Shown: positions 1-8,609, numbered from the stretch's first letter. The stretch is 53,299 nucleotides of DNA from JALHST01 sp038316335 (GCA_038316335.1 JBBQAM010000027.1:1-53299); one strand, 5' to 3'. Program-made: numbers and translations. Notes: a model not told the origin generated them from the sequence alone.

Positions 1-1
1 C

Positions 2-802
2 ATCCCGTTTGCTGTTTTCAAGCCAACAGGATATGGGCGGTTTGCACTCTTTCAAAAAATCGGCGAAGGAAAGTCCTTATCAAATTCCGAACAAGCCGAA
101 TGGGATCGAGTAGTTGCCCGTTTTGATGCTACTTGTAAAAAAGCCTATGATCTTGATGTGTCACTATTGATCGACGCCGAGGAAAGCTGGATGCAAGACG
201 CTGCGGATGCGCTTGTCGAAAAAATGATGCGAAAATACAACACTAAGAAAGCCATCGTGTTCAATACCTTACAAATGTACCGATGGGATCGTTTGGATTA
301 TCTGAAGATATTGCTTGAAAAGGCCAAAAACGAGGGTTTTAAAATCGGAATTAAACTTGTACGCGGTGCCTATATGGAAAAAGAGAATGAACGCGCCGAA
401 GAACGAGCATATCCCTCGCCGATCTGCGCTTCTAAAGAGGCCACTGATGCTAACTTTGATACCGCCATTTCATATATGGTCGATCATTTAGACACCGTTT
501 CGGTTTTTGCGGGCACCCATAATGAACAAAGCTGTTATAAGCTTATGGAATTAATGAGAACGAAAGGCATAGATCCGGTCGATCCAAGAATTTGGTTTGG
601 CCAACTATATGGTATGAGTGACCATATTACGTTCAATTTAGCAAAACTAGGATACCACGTCGCCAAGTATTTGCCATTTGGGCCCGTGCGTGACGTCATG
701 CCTTATTTAATTCGAAGGGCCGAGGAAAATACCTCTGTGGCAGGGCAGACGAGCCGGGAACTATCTTTATTAAAAAAAGAACGCAAGCGAAGAAAAATAT
801 AA
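2..802 (+). CDS. Proline dehydrogenase, C-terminal part (5' end outside window)
   Basis: The frame is open from the first bases and ends in TAA, so the gene begins before the window; a GTG at 158 is internal, not the start. Proline dehydrogenase oxidises L-proline to pyrroline-5-carboxylate with FAD. The visible 266 residues carry family hallmarks of the TIM-barrel PRODH domain: the IDAEESW segment, the KLVRGAYME strand, the FAGTHNE segment and, near the C-terminus, the substrate-binding RRAEENTS arginine pair. There is no fused P5C dehydrogenase domain, so this is the single-function form usual in Bacteroidetes. The next gene lies on the opposite strand and converges with it after a gap of only 18 bases. 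Confidence 0.9.
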   Translation: MPFAVFKPTGYGRFALFQKIGEGKSLSNSEQAEWDRVVARFDATCKKAYDLDVSLLIDAEESWMQDAADALVEKMMRKYNTKKAIVFNTLQMYRWDRLDYLKILLEKAKNEGFKIGIKLVRGAYMEKENERAEERAYPSPICASKEATDANFDTAISYMVDHLDTVSVFAGTHNEQSCYKLMELMRTKGIDPVDPRIWFGQLYGMSDHITFNLAKLGYHVAKYLPFGPVRDVMPYLIRRAEENTSVAGQTSRELSLLKKERKRRKI

Positions 803-820
803 AAGCAAGCTGCTTCGAAA

Positions 821-1216
821 TCAATCATCTGAAAGCCGTGATGTAATTGATTCAATTAAGGCATTATCTTCGCAATTGCGAACTTTTAGGAGGGTTGTTT
901 TTCCCTTTAAAGCCCCTTCTATTAAATAAGTCTTACAATCTTTTGATCGCGTATCGCTATGGCTGAAATCTACATCTCCCTCGGTCAATAAATAGGCGAT
1001 TTCTGTAGAATCTACCTGCTTGTTTGCCATTAGTTCTCGAACGGACTCCGAATAGACCAATGGCTTTGAACGAATATTCTTTAGGGTCCTACAATTAGGG
1101 AAATAGCAAAACGAAACTCCTGTTTCCTCTGATTTTTTCTTTAAAAAGAAGGCCAAAAAAACAAGGCCGATCGATAAGCCTATCAAATAAAAACCCAATC
1201 GCTTTAGAAACGCCAT
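821..1216 (-). CDS. Small membrane-anchored protein, DUF4258-like
   Basis: I chose the ATG whose product starts MAFLKRLGFYLIG: it lies one base after the alanine dehydrogenase stop (TGA-C-ATG on this strand), while the longer in-frame start would overlap that gene. The 131-residue product has one N-terminal membrane helix (about residues 7-25) followed by KKKSEETG and a soluble domain with cysteines in the CYFPNCR segment. It resembles flavobacterial proteins annotated as DUF4258 and found after ald; that family link is from memory of such neighbourhoods. The function is unknown. Close coupling to ald suggests co-transcription. Confidence 0.75.
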   Translation of the reverse strand: MAFLKRLGFYLIGLSIGLVFLAFFLKKKSEETGVSFCYFPNCRTLKNIRSKPLVYSESVRELMANKQVDSTEIAYLLTEGDVDFSHSDTRSKDCKTYLIEGALKGKTTLLKVRNCEDNALIESITSRLSDD

Positions 1217-1217
1217 G

Positions 1218-2417
1218 TCAAAAAATAAGAAAGTTGATATCGCTGTATGGAAGATCAAACCATTCCCCGACCGATTTATTGGTCAAAATACCATGGTAGA
1301 GATAGAGTCCGTTGCGAAGGCCTTTGTCAAAACGAAGTGAATTTTCGAGTCCGCCATCTTCCCCTAATTTTAAAAGATAGGGCGTAAATATATTGCTGAT
1401 CGAGATGGTGGCCGTTTTGGGATAGCGCGAAGGAATATTGGGGACGGCATAATGCACTACCCCATATTTTTCGATCGTTGGTTTATCATGTGACGTCACT
1501 TCACTCGTTTCGAAGCAGCCTCCCATATCGATGCTTACGTCAATAATGACGGCGCCTTTCTTCATTTGCTCTACCATTGACCTCAAAACGATTACCGGGG
1601 ATCGATCTTTCCCACGCGCCGCTCCAATAGCTACGTCACAGCGTTTTAATGCTTTCAGTAGATTTTTAGGCTGAATCGTCGAAGTGTATACAGTCTGTTT
1701 TAAATAAGTCTGTATGTTGCGCAATTTCGTAATTGAATTATCAAAGATTTTGATATTGGCTCCTAGCCCGATGGCAGATCTGGCAGCAAATTCGCCCACT
1801 GTTCCTGCTCCGATGATTACTACCTCTACCGGGGGAACACCGCTAATATTGCCGAACATGAGTCCGTTACCATGATTGGTCTTTGCCATAATCTCAGCGG
1901 CAATCAGTACTGAAGAGATACCTGCAATCTCACTTAACGATCGAACTGCAGGATATTTCCCATCATCATCCCGTATATATTCGAAAGCGATTGCTGTTAT
2001 TCTTTTTTTTGCGAGGGCCTCAATATAGGTCTTTGATTGGGTCTTTATCTGTAAGGCAGAGATTACCGTGGTCTGCGGATTTATCATTCCGATTTCTGCC
2101 AAGGTGGGCGGTTCAACCTTAAGAAGTATTGGGCAAGCAAAGACTTTTTTGGTATCCCGTGTTATCTCGGCACCGGCATTGGTATATTCAAGATCCGAAT
2201 AATGGGCACCTTCACCTGCTCCGGCTTCAATGATAACCCTATGCCCATGGGCTGTAATCGCATTGACCGCGTCGGGGGTTAAGCAAATTCGTTTTTCCTG
2301 GTATTGCTTTTCTTTGGGCAAGCCGATAAACAACTCCCCCTTTTGGCGTAGTATTTCCAAGGTTTCTTCTTGGGGAAGTAATTGCTGTTTGCTAAAAGGT
2401 GAAGCAGGTTGGTTCAT
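1218..2417 (-). CDS. ald: Alanine dehydrogenase
   Basis: NAD-dependent alanine dehydrogenase interconverts L-alanine and pyruvate plus ammonia. The 399-residue protein has the N-terminal catalytic domain typical of the AlaDh/PNT family (EKRICLTPDAV, then VIIEAGAGEGAHYSD) and a Rossmann nucleotide-binding domain with GAGTVGEFAARSAIGLGA at about residues 203-220, followed by an acidic residue (KIFDN) at the end of the second strand that favours NAD over NADP. The C-terminal segment contains NIPSRYPKTATISISN. It is longer at the N-terminus than the roughly 370-residue Bacillus type, as Bacteroidetes forms are. The small DUF4258-like gene follows immediately. Confidence 0.9.
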   Translation of the reverse strand: MNQPASPFSKQQLLPQEETLEILRQKGELFIGLPKEKQYQEKRICLTPDAVNAITAHGHRVIIEAGAGEGAHYSDLEYTNAGAEITRDTKKVFACPILLKVEPPTLAEIGMINPQTTVISALQIKTQSKTYIEALAKKRITAIAFEYIRDDDGKYPAVRSLSEIAGISSVLIAAEIMAKTNHGNGLMFGNISGVPPVEVVIIGAGTVGEFAARSAIGLGANIKIFDNSITKLRNIQTYLKQTVYTSTIQPKNLLKALKRCDVAIGAARGKDRSPVIVLRSMVEQMKKGAVIIDVSIDMGGCFETSEVTSHDKPTIEKYGVVHYAVPNIPSRYPKTATISISNIFTPYLLKLGEDGGLENSLRFDKGLRNGLYLYHGILTNKSVGEWFDLPYSDINFLIF

Positions 2418-2604
2418 GAAAGTATCTTCCTAATGGATTTAATTTTATTAAACCCGAATCAATCGTGACTAATTTACAATAATTAAATGAAATCTAATTT
2501 TGAAAATGGAAGGATAAATCTACTGGGGCACCCATAAAAAGCGCTACCCTGTTTCTTGTAATTGTACGTTAAATGGGCTGGTTTAAAAAGAGTCACTGGG
2601 CATC

Positions 2605-3270
2605 CTAAAACTTTAAATTGACCCAATTATGAAGTACATGCTGTACTTGGCGATACATGTTTTCAAAACGATTACCAGGCAATTTTGTATTTAAGAGTGC
2701 AGAATAGTCGGCATCTTTATCGTCGTTGTTTTCTGAAAGAATATCTTGCTGTATCGGTTTTTTGTACCCCTGTTTTTGTTTTAGCGTCTCCAGTTCGGCC
2801 TCCATGGCTTCAAGATCGATACCATGCACATATTTGTCATACAATTTGATGCGTATAAAATACACAAAGGGCACCACGATCATGCATATTGGCAAAAGCC
2901 ACCAAATATTTTCGGTGTCAACATCATTATCCGAGTCGAATACTACCTCGAATATTTGAAAAGCGTACATGGCAATGGGGATGAGAATGATATGGTACCA
3001 CCAGTTTTTAGAAGTCAAAAACCAAAACACCAATAGATAAAGGGGGATTATCTTACTCATTAGGAACCATACGTAATAGGAAACGTCTGGCCACCCATTA
3101 CGATCAATAGTGTAACCTAATATATTAAAAGTAGCTTCCGGATCCGATGGAAGATAATCGTATAACTTATATAGAAAAGGTGCAATGGCAATAAAAAAGA
3201 CCACAATAGATTCAACAAAAATTTTACGTTTTGCATGTCTCCTTTTCTTTTTATCTGTAAATTCTGTCAT
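2605..3270 (-). CDS. Multi-pass membrane protein, paralogue of the 4295-5527 gene
   Basis: The 221-residue protein has a basic N-terminus (KKKRRHAKRK), about four hydrophobic segments (roughly residues 17-38, 67-84, 90-108 and 123-141) and a charged, coiled-coil-prone C-terminal tail (EAMEAELETLKQKQ). No named family is recognised. It shares an extended pattern with both halves of the gene at 4295-5527: a G-F/W-P-D turn, K-I-I-P-L/I leading into a WF pair, an internal WW pair, and PI-x-x-Y-x-F-Q-I-x-E-x-V-x-DSD. This clear paralogy is read directly from the sequences. The function is unknown; the soluble tail could be an interaction surface. Confidence 0.75.
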   Translation of the reverse strand: MTEFTDKKKRRHAKRKIFVESIVVFFIAIAPFLYKLYDYLPSDPEATFNILGYTIDRNGWPDVSYYVWFLMSKIIPLYLLVFWFLTSKNWWYHIILIPIAMYAFQIFEVVFDSDNDVDTENIWWLLPICMIVVPFVYFIRIKLYDKYVHGIDLEAMEAELETLKQKQGYKKPIQQDILSENNDDKDADYSALLNTKLPGNRFENMYRQVQHVLHNWVNLKF

Positions 3271-3322
3271 CGTTAGGCAATGGATTATATATTCGCTAAC
3301 GACGTATTTTAATAATTAGTAT

Positions 3323-3349
3323 AAAAAAAGGGGCAACTTACAGTGCCCC
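3323..3349 (-). terminator. Rho-independent terminator after the 48-residue secreted protein
   Basis: On the minus strand a GGGGCA / TGCCCC stem (3330-3335 and 3344-3349) with an 8-base loop is followed by an uninterrupted T-run (complement of 3323-3329). It lies 30 bases past the stop of the small secreted gene and before the start of the membrane protein gene at 3270, so it separates the two transcripts. Confidence 0.8.
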
Positions 3350-3378
3350 TAGATAAAATGTTCAAAGAATATTTTTTA

Positions 3379-3525
3379 TTAAATCTTTTTTTGACCTTCA
3401 AATTTACTTTTTTCAATACCTGGCATATTATTTTTAGTATCATCTTTTGATTGGGTCATTGCAAAAGAAGAGGCCATCAAGGCTGTACTAGCCAATACGG
3501 CAAAAATCATTTTCTTAGTGTTCAT
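3379..3525 (-). CDS. Short secreted protein of 48 residues
   Basis: Reading the minus strand from the ATG at 3525 gives 48 codons and a TAA stop. The product begins MNTKKMIFAVLASTALMASS, a lysine-rich start and hydrophobic core typical of a Sec signal peptide, with probable cleavage near FAM-TQS. The remaining 25 or so residues are hydrophilic and lysine-rich (end: KSKFEGQKKI). A strong terminator follows the stop, and the 270-base upstream spacer is unusually long for this part of the window; both argue that it is a real stand-alone transcription unit. No family is recognised. A secreted peptide or small periplasmic protein is an inference. Confidence 0.65.
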   Translation of the reverse strand: MNTKKMIFAVLASTALMASSFAMTQSKDDTKNNMPGIEKSKFEGQKKI

Positions 3526-3599
3526 CTCGTTCGGGTTTTTTAGTTAGGAATTGGACAATTACATGGGTGCAATGTAGGAAAAAATCCCCGAATAATGAT

Positions 3600-3670
3600 C
3601 GACGAAATGTTAAAATTGTGTATTTGGACGGAAAAAACGTACAACTCAACGAAATTTATGCATTTCATCG
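3600..3670. repeat. Inverted CGA(C/T)GAAATG motifs upstream of the short secreted gene
   Basis: CGACGAAATG at 3600-3609 and CATTTCATCG at 3661-3670 are inverted relative to one another (9 of 10 bases), and a related CAACGAAATTT lies between them. They sit about 75-145 bases upstream of the ATG of the 48-residue secreted protein, a position suited to a regulator-binding region. No binding protein is assigned. Confidence 0.35.
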
Positions 3671-3798
3671 AATAAATTACAATAAAACCGGGCCTCGAGC
3701 GATGTGCGGTACTCTCCTTACCTTAAATTGTGAAGTTTTGATTTTTAGATTCTGGTATTGTGCTAAATGCTTGAAAATATGCTTTCGAAGGCTACCGA

Positions 3799-4215
3799 CT
3801 ATTCGATAACGAGTTCGCGTGCCTGTTCCCCGAGCAGGTGAAGACTGATTTTCGTCATTTTCTCAGGGAGCAAATTGGGTATCTTTTCGGGCCATTCAAT
3901 AAAAATCCAGGCATCCTTCCCCAAATAGTCTTCAAAACCAAGGTCAAGCGCCTCTTCCTCTTCGTTCAGACGATAAAAATCAAAGTGATACCCCAAAAGG
4001 GTGCCGTTCATAATGGCATATTCATTTACGATCCCAAAGGTCGGACTACTCCCAGGCTCAGCACCCCCCAACTCCTTTACTAAGGCCTTGATCAGGGTCG
4101 TTTTCCCGGCCCCCATGGATCCATAAAAGCCAAGGATCTTTGAAGGGGTGATCGCAAGTATTTTATGGGCGGTCTGCTGAATTTCAGTAATGTTGTAGAT
4201 TATTTTCTGCTGCAT
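3799..4215 (-). CDS. tsaE: tRNA threonylcarbamoyladenosine biosynthesis ATPase TsaE
   Basis: TsaE is the small P-loop ATPase that works with TsaB, TsaD and TsaC to make t6A37 in tRNAs decoding ANN codons. The 138-residue product has the expected length. It carries a Walker A motif, YGSMGAGKTT (residues 31-40), the switch-like SSPTFGIVNEY segment, the YHFDFYRL strand and the family-typical WIFIEWPEKI Walker B-like motif. In Bacteroidetes this gene commonly neighbours porX and ald, as it does here, although two membrane-protein genes have come between them. Confidence 0.93.
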   Translation of the reverse strand: MQQKIIYNITEIQQTAHKILAITPSKILGFYGSMGAGKTTLIKALVKELGGAEPGSSPTFGIVNEYAIMNGTLLGYHFDFYRLNEEEEALDLGFEDYLGKDAWIFIEWPEKIPNLLPEKMTKISLHLLGEQARELVIE

Positions 4216-4294
4216 GTCGAAAAAATACTAAATTAGTTGAATATCTTAATAAAATTTATTAGTTTCAAGGGTTAATCATTAGGCTTCTAAAAGA

Positions 4295-5527
4295 ATGGCT
4301 AATAAAACCAAACAGGAATGGTCCAACCTTTATAAAAGGGATATAGTAATCTGTATTGCAATTTTAATTTCGCCATTTTTACTTTATGCATATCTACTTT
4401 TCAGTAGAGAGTTAAGAATAATCAGCATATTTGGCTTTAAATTCGAACATAGTTTTGCTGGCAATGATATTTTCATTTATTACATCCTTATTAAAATAAT
4501 TCCAATTTTATTATTATCGCTATGGTTCTTTAATACCCCGTATTGGTGGCGGTATTTTATTTTTTCACCAATTATTCTGTATTTTTTCAACTTAGTAAAG
4601 ACCATAGATCCTGATAGATTGATGATATTTCACATGCAGTTATTAGGCATAATTTTAACTTTCTTACTAATCGTATTCATGCTATTATCAGAGCACTATT
4701 TATTGAAAGTAGTTAAACAAAATAAAATTAATCCTTCATTATTCCAAATGTTGAAATCTAGAATAAAAAGGACTTACAATTCTTTACATCCGGAACTTGA
4801 TATTATCAGAAGTCAACAAAGTCAAAAGAAGCAAAGGAATTACTTAACTAGATTATTCGGCATACGATTATTACTTGATCAAAGATTATTGGAAATCGGA
4901 TTTGTAAAGAAACCGTTTTTTATAAGACGAGATATTGAGTATTTTTTTATAATAGTATTATTATTAATACCTGCCTTTTATTATTCGTTTCTTTTAATTC
5001 CAGAGGGAGAAACAAAATTTAGTTGGCTTGATTTTAATATAAATAGTTATGGCTTTCCAGATACGACAACATTTATATGGTTCATCGATCAAAAAATCTG
5101 TATTCTTATTCCCTTATCGATTTGGTTTGTCGTTAGCCGCACCTGGTGGAAATACGCGATTCTCTCCCCAATTATTCTTTATGTTTTCCAGATTTGGGAG
5201 GCGGTACAAGATAGTGATATCGTAGAAGAAATAGAATATTTGAAAGCACTTCCCTTTATACTAGTGATCGTATTTGTTTTAATGATCCTATCAAGTTTTG
5301 TAAAATATTATTCGAAGACCATGGACATTTATGAGGATATCTCTGACGAAATCGAGGGTCTGATCGATGAATTTAATCCAGGGAAAGCGTTGATCGTCCA
5401 GAAAAAAACGGAGTTTGAAAAAATAAAGGCAGACCTCACCTTGGAAAAAGGGGAAGAACGTATAAAATCCTTATTAAAATTGCGGGATGAACTTTTGATA
5501 AAATTAAATTCGACCAATTTGTCTTGA
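4295..5527 (+). CDS. Multi-pass membrane protein with an internal duplication
   Basis: The 410-residue protein contains two homologous membrane modules. The N-terminal module (about residues 15-140) and the C-terminal module (about residues 210-350) each have some four hydrophobic helices and repeat the landmarks K-I/C-I-x-I/P, a WF pair, a WW pair (YWWRYFIFSPIILY and TWWKYAILSPIILY) and an F-Q/N-I/L segment. The second module keeps the DSD motif shared with the 221-residue protein at 2605-3270; the first has degenerated there. A charged coiled-coil-like tail follows (KKTEFEKIKADLTLEKGEE). No named family is recognised, so the role is unknown. It appears to be a tandem duplication of the module found singly in its neighbour. 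Confidence 0.75.
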   Translation: MANKTKQEWSNLYKRDIVICIAILISPFLLYAYLLFSRELRIISIFGFKFEHSFAGNDIFIYYILIKIIPILLLSLWFFNTPYWWRYFIFSPIILYFFNLVKTIDPDRLMIFHMQLLGIILTFLLIVFMLLSEHYLLKVVKQNKINPSLFQMLKSRIKRTYNSLHPELDIIRSQQSQKKQRNYLTRLFGIRLLLDQRLLEIGFVKKPFFIRRDIEYFFIIVLLLIPAFYYSFLLIPEGETKFSWLDFNINSYGFPDTTTFIWFIDQKICILIPLSIWFVVSRTWWKYAILSPIILYVFQIWEAVQDSDIVEEIEYLKALPFILVIVFVLMILSSFVKYYSKTMDIYEDISDEIEGLIDEFNPGKALIVQKKTEFEKIKADLTLEKGEERIKSLLKLRDELLIKLNSTNLS

Positions 5528-5567
5528 ATTTTTATCCTTCGTCCGGTTAACGGGTTCCTTTTGGCTC

Positions 5568-5581
5568 CTCATTTAAATGAG
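5568..5581. repeat. Perfect 14-base palindrome CTCATTTAAATGAG
   Basis: A perfect self-complementary 14-mer lies in the spacer between the convergent membrane-protein and porX genes. No T-run follows, so it is not a convincing terminator. A second, unrelated palindrome lies 36 bases further on. Confidence 0.4.
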
Positions 5582-5616
5582 TCTTTCCTGACAATACTAA
5601 CCGCATGTAGTTGTAG

Positions 5617-5630
5617 AATGGGTACCCATT
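5617..5630. repeat. Perfect 14-base palindrome AATGGGTACCCATT
   Basis: This is the second perfect palindrome in the spacer downstream of porX. It could be a protein-binding site, an RNA hairpin at a transcript end, or chance. Nothing in the flanks decides between these. Confidence 0.4.
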
Positions 5631-5705
5631 TAAACAAGCGCAATAGCCGTTTTAGAATGCCACTTAAGCACTTTTAATTCCGAGGTGCTCCCAATATATG
5701 ATTAA

Positions 5706-7250
5706 TTATCTCGGTTGTAAGACGATGAATGGAATTATCATTTCCTCCAACGAAACACCCCCATGCTGATAGGTATTGCGATAATAACTTACGTAATGAT
5801 TGTAGTTGTTAGGGTACGCAAAAAATAGGTCGTTCTTCGCAAAAATATAGGAACTGCTCACGTTGATGCTCGGCAAATAAATCGATTTTGGATCACGCGC
5901 TTCCAACACGTCTTTTTCTTCATAGGTGAGGCTACGGCCCGTTTTATAACGCAAATTCAGACTGGTTTCCTTATCCCCAACCACTTTTGAAGGCTGTTTT
6001 ACATTGATGGTCCCATGATCCGTGGTAATGATCAATTTCATGCCGAGACCTTGAGCCTGTTGTATGATTTCCAGTAAGGGCGAATTCTTAAACCAACTTT
6101 GGGTGAGTGAACGATATGATTTATCGTTCGAAGCAAGTTCCTTAATAACGTCCATCTCGGTTTTCGAATGGGAGAGCATATCGACAAAATTATACACGAT
6201 GACCGTCAGATCATTGTCCTTTTGTGATCGAAAATTTTGAGAAAGTTGCTTGCCTTGTTTTAAACTGCTTATTTTATGATATTCCCATTTTAAGTCAAGT
6301 CCCAAACGTTTAATCTGTGCTTCAAGGAATTTATCCTCATATAAATTCTTTCCTCCTTCGTCGGTATCATTTTTCCACCATTCGGGATATTTCTTTTGCA
6401 TATCCAAAGGGGTCAATCCTGAAAAGATGGCGTTCCTGGCATACTGGGTGGCCGTGGGAAGGATACTGAAATACGACTTTTCCTTATTTTTTTTGTAAAA
6501 AGATCCCACAATATCCTCAAAAGCATACCACTGATCGTAACGCAAATTATCTATGACCACTAAAAGCACGGGTCCATCCGCCAACTCAGGCCGCACCCAT
6601 TCCTTGAAAAGTGTGTGAGACATTACGGGGCCATCGTTCCCAATGAACCATCCTGAATAATTTTTATCTACAAATTTTCCAAATTGATTGTTTGCTTCGA
6701 TCTTCTGGGATTCCAGAATTTCAAACATGCCATTATCTTCGATTTCTTCAAGGCGCAATTCCCAATAAATAAGTTTTTTATAAAGTTCGACCCACCCCTC
6801 GATTGAATTTACACTTGAGAGATCCATCGCTATTTTACGGAATTCCTGCTGGTAATTGGCCGTCGTTCTTTCAGAGACCAATCGGGAATGATCTAAATTT
6901 TTCTTTAGCGACAAAAGTATCTGGTTCGGGTTTACGGGCTTTATCAGGTAATCGGCAATTTTCGACCCGATGGCCTCCTCCATGATTAGCTCTTCTTCGC
7001 TTTTCGTAATCATGACCACCGGAATCGAGGAATCCATTATTTTTATTTCATTTAAGGTTTCCAAACCCGATATTCCTGGCATATTCTCATCCAAGAATAC
7101 GATATCTACTCGGGTATGGGCCAATTCTTCCAAAGCTTCCTGACCACTTTTACTGGTAATTACCTCGTAGTTCTTTCCTTCAAGAAACAGGATGTGTGGT
7201 TTGAGTAAATCAATTTCATCATCTACCCAAAGGATCCTAATTTTATTCAT
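5706..7250 (-). CDS. porX: PorX: response regulator with PglZ/alkaline-phosphatase-like effector
   Basis: PorX is the response regulator that pairs with the PorY kinase and controls type IX secretion in Bacteroidetes. Residues 1-120 form a receiver domain with the acidic pocket VDDE, phospho-acceptor D54 in FLDENMPG, and the conserved K in YLIKPVNP. A helical linker leads into a PglZ domain (about 210-514) of the alkaline-phosphatase superfamily, with the metal-binding segments VVIDNLRYDQW, LPTATQYARNAIFSG and TTDHGTINV visible. The length (514) matches known PorX proteins. The gene is monocistronic in appearance, divergent from the HD hydrolase, and lies near tsaE and ald as in other Bacteroidetes. 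The key receiver and effector residues all appear intact. Confidence 0.92.
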   Translation of the reverse strand: MNKIRILWVDDEIDLLKPHILFLEGKNYEVITSKSGQEALEELAHTRVDIVFLDENMPGISGLETLNEIKIMDSSIPVVMITKSEEELIMEEAIGSKIADYLIKPVNPNQILLSLKKNLDHSRLVSERTTANYQQEFRKIAMDLSSVNSIEGWVELYKKLIYWELRLEEIEDNGMFEILESQKIEANNQFGKFVDKNYSGWFIGNDGPVMSHTLFKEWVRPELADGPVLLVVIDNLRYDQWYAFEDIVGSFYKKNKEKSYFSILPTATQYARNAIFSGLTPLDMQKKYPEWWKNDTDEGGKNLYEDKFLEAQIKRLGLDLKWEYHKISSLKQGKQLSQNFRSQKDNDLTVIVYNFVDMLSHSKTEMDVIKELASNDKSYRSLTQSWFKNSPLLEIIQQAQGLGMKLIITTDHGTINVKQPSKVVGDKETSLNLRYKTGRSLTYEEKDVLEARDPKSIYLPSINVSSSYIFAKNDLFFAYPNNYNHYVSYYRNTYQHGGVSLEEMIIPFIVLQPR

Positions 7251-7311
7251 CGTTGTGAAACTGTATTTAAAAAGTATGCAAAACGCCCATCTAATGAAAA
7301 CTTGTAGTATT

Positions 7312-7325
7312 CCGCCAGATGGCGG
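7312..7325. repeat. Palindrome CCGCCAGATGGCGG between divergent porX and HD gene
   Basis: CCGCCA and TGGCGG form a 6-base inverted repeat around GA in the short divergent spacer, a GC-rich island in AT-rich DNA. It may be a small dispersed repeat or an operator. No second copy was found in this window. Confidence 0.4.
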
Positions 7326-7379
7326 GATCTCATCACATTTGCCTAAATTTGTATGTTATTTAAAAAATAGATAAAAATT

Positions 7380-8609
7380 TTGACGACCTCGAACAAGCTT
7401 AAAATTTTTAATGATCCAATTTACGGATTTATTAGTATTCCCAATAGCCTTATTTTCAACCTTATTGAAGAACCCTATTTTCAGCGCTTGCGCAGGATTT
7501 CTCAGATGGGTCTTTCGTACCTGGTCTTTCCAGGTGCACATCATACCCGTTTTCATCATGCCCTTGGAAGTATGCACTTAATGCAGCAAGCAATACAATT
7601 ACTTCGATATAAGGGAGTTGCCATTGATGATAGTGAAGAAGTGGGACTTCTATGCGCGATATTATTGCATGATATCGGCCATGGTCCGTTCTCCCATGCA
7701 ATGGAAAATAGTATCGTCGATGGTGTTTCTCATGAGGAACTATCCCTGCTATTTATTGAGGAACTCAATCAAAGGTTTAACGGAAGTTTAACGCTGGCCA
7801 TAGAAATCTTTAAAGGAAAGCATGCAAAGCATTTCCTGAACCAATTGGTAGCAAGCCAATTGGATATGGATCGGTTGGATTATCTCAAGCGAGATAGTTT
7901 TTACACTGGGGTCGCTGAAGGAAACATCAATGCCGAGCGGTTGATAACCATGTTGAATGTAATAGATGGCGAACTCGTAGTGGAGGAAAAAGGCATTTAT
8001 TCTGTTGAAAAATTCCTCATGGCGAGACGCTTTATGTATTGGCAGGTATATTTACACAAAACCAGCCTAGTAGCTGAACAGTTGCTAATTCGCATTCTAA
8101 AGCGTGCCAGGTGGCTGATGAAGCACAATGAAAACCTACACTGTAGTGAAGCCCTCCAGTTTTTTATTCAAAACCGAACCGCCATTGATAAATTTGATAG
8201 TGACACACTCGATATGTTTGCGAAACTTGATGATATCGATGTAATGTCAGCTATTAAAGAATGGCAGGTGCACCCAGATTTCGTGCTTTCACGACTTTGC
8301 CTAATGATTATAAATCGAAAATTACTGCATATTAAATTGAAGGATGGCAAGTTTAAGCCAGCAAAATTGCAGTTGAAGCACGATGAAATGAAAAAAAGAT
8401 ATGGTCTTACGAATGACGAAGCAGCCTATTTTGTCTTTTCGGGAAAAGTAGAAAACCAAGCCTATAATCCGGATAGGCAAAACATAATTATTCTTTCTAA
8501 AAACGGAAAGATGGTCGATGCAGCGGTAGCAACCGATCATTTGAACTTGAAGGTGCTTTCCAAGACGGTAATAAAATACTATCGATGTTATCCCAAGGAT
8601 TTTGATTGA
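7380..8609 (+). CDS. HD-domain phosphohydrolase (dGTPase-like)
   Basis: The 409-residue protein belongs to the HD superfamily of metal-dependent phosphohydrolases related to dGTP triphosphohydrolases. It shows YFQRLRRISQMG at 33-44, the ligand histidine in HHTRFHHALGS, the HD pair at residues 97-98 (LLHDIGHGPFSH) and the later metal-ligand region QLDMDRLDYLKRDS. The start is a TTG, preceded at 7344-7351 by TAAATTTG, which fits the flavobacterial -7 consensus TAnnTTTG. The substrate is not determined; dNTPs or another nucleotide are possible. This gene conservatively precedes lpxD in flavobacteria. Confidence 0.85.
   Translation: MTTSNKLKIFNDPIYGFISIPNSLIFNLIEEPYFQRLRRISQMGLSYLVFPGAHHTRFHHALGSMHLMQQAIQLLRYKGVAIDDSEEVGLLCAILLHDIGHGPFSHAMENSIVDGVSHEELSLLFIEELNQRFNGSLTLAIEIFKGKHAKHFLNQLVASQLDMDRLDYLKRDSFYTGVAEGNINAERLITMLNVIDGELVVEEKGIYSVEKFLMARRFMYWQVYLHKTSLVAEQLLIRILKRARWLMKHNENLHCSEALQFFIQNRTAIDKFDSDTLDMFAKLDDIDVMSAIKEWQVHPDFVLSRLCLMIINRKLLHIKLKDGKFKPAKLQLKHDEMKKRYGLTNDEAAYFVFSGKVENQAYNPDRQNIIILSKNGKMVDAAVATDHLNLKVLSKTVIKYYRCYPKDFD

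Noticed and set aside
3567..3809. 80-codon plus-strand frame upstream of tsaE
   Set aside because: It runs through the likely control region of the 48-residue secreted gene and into the tsaE 3' end, with no family features and odd composition.
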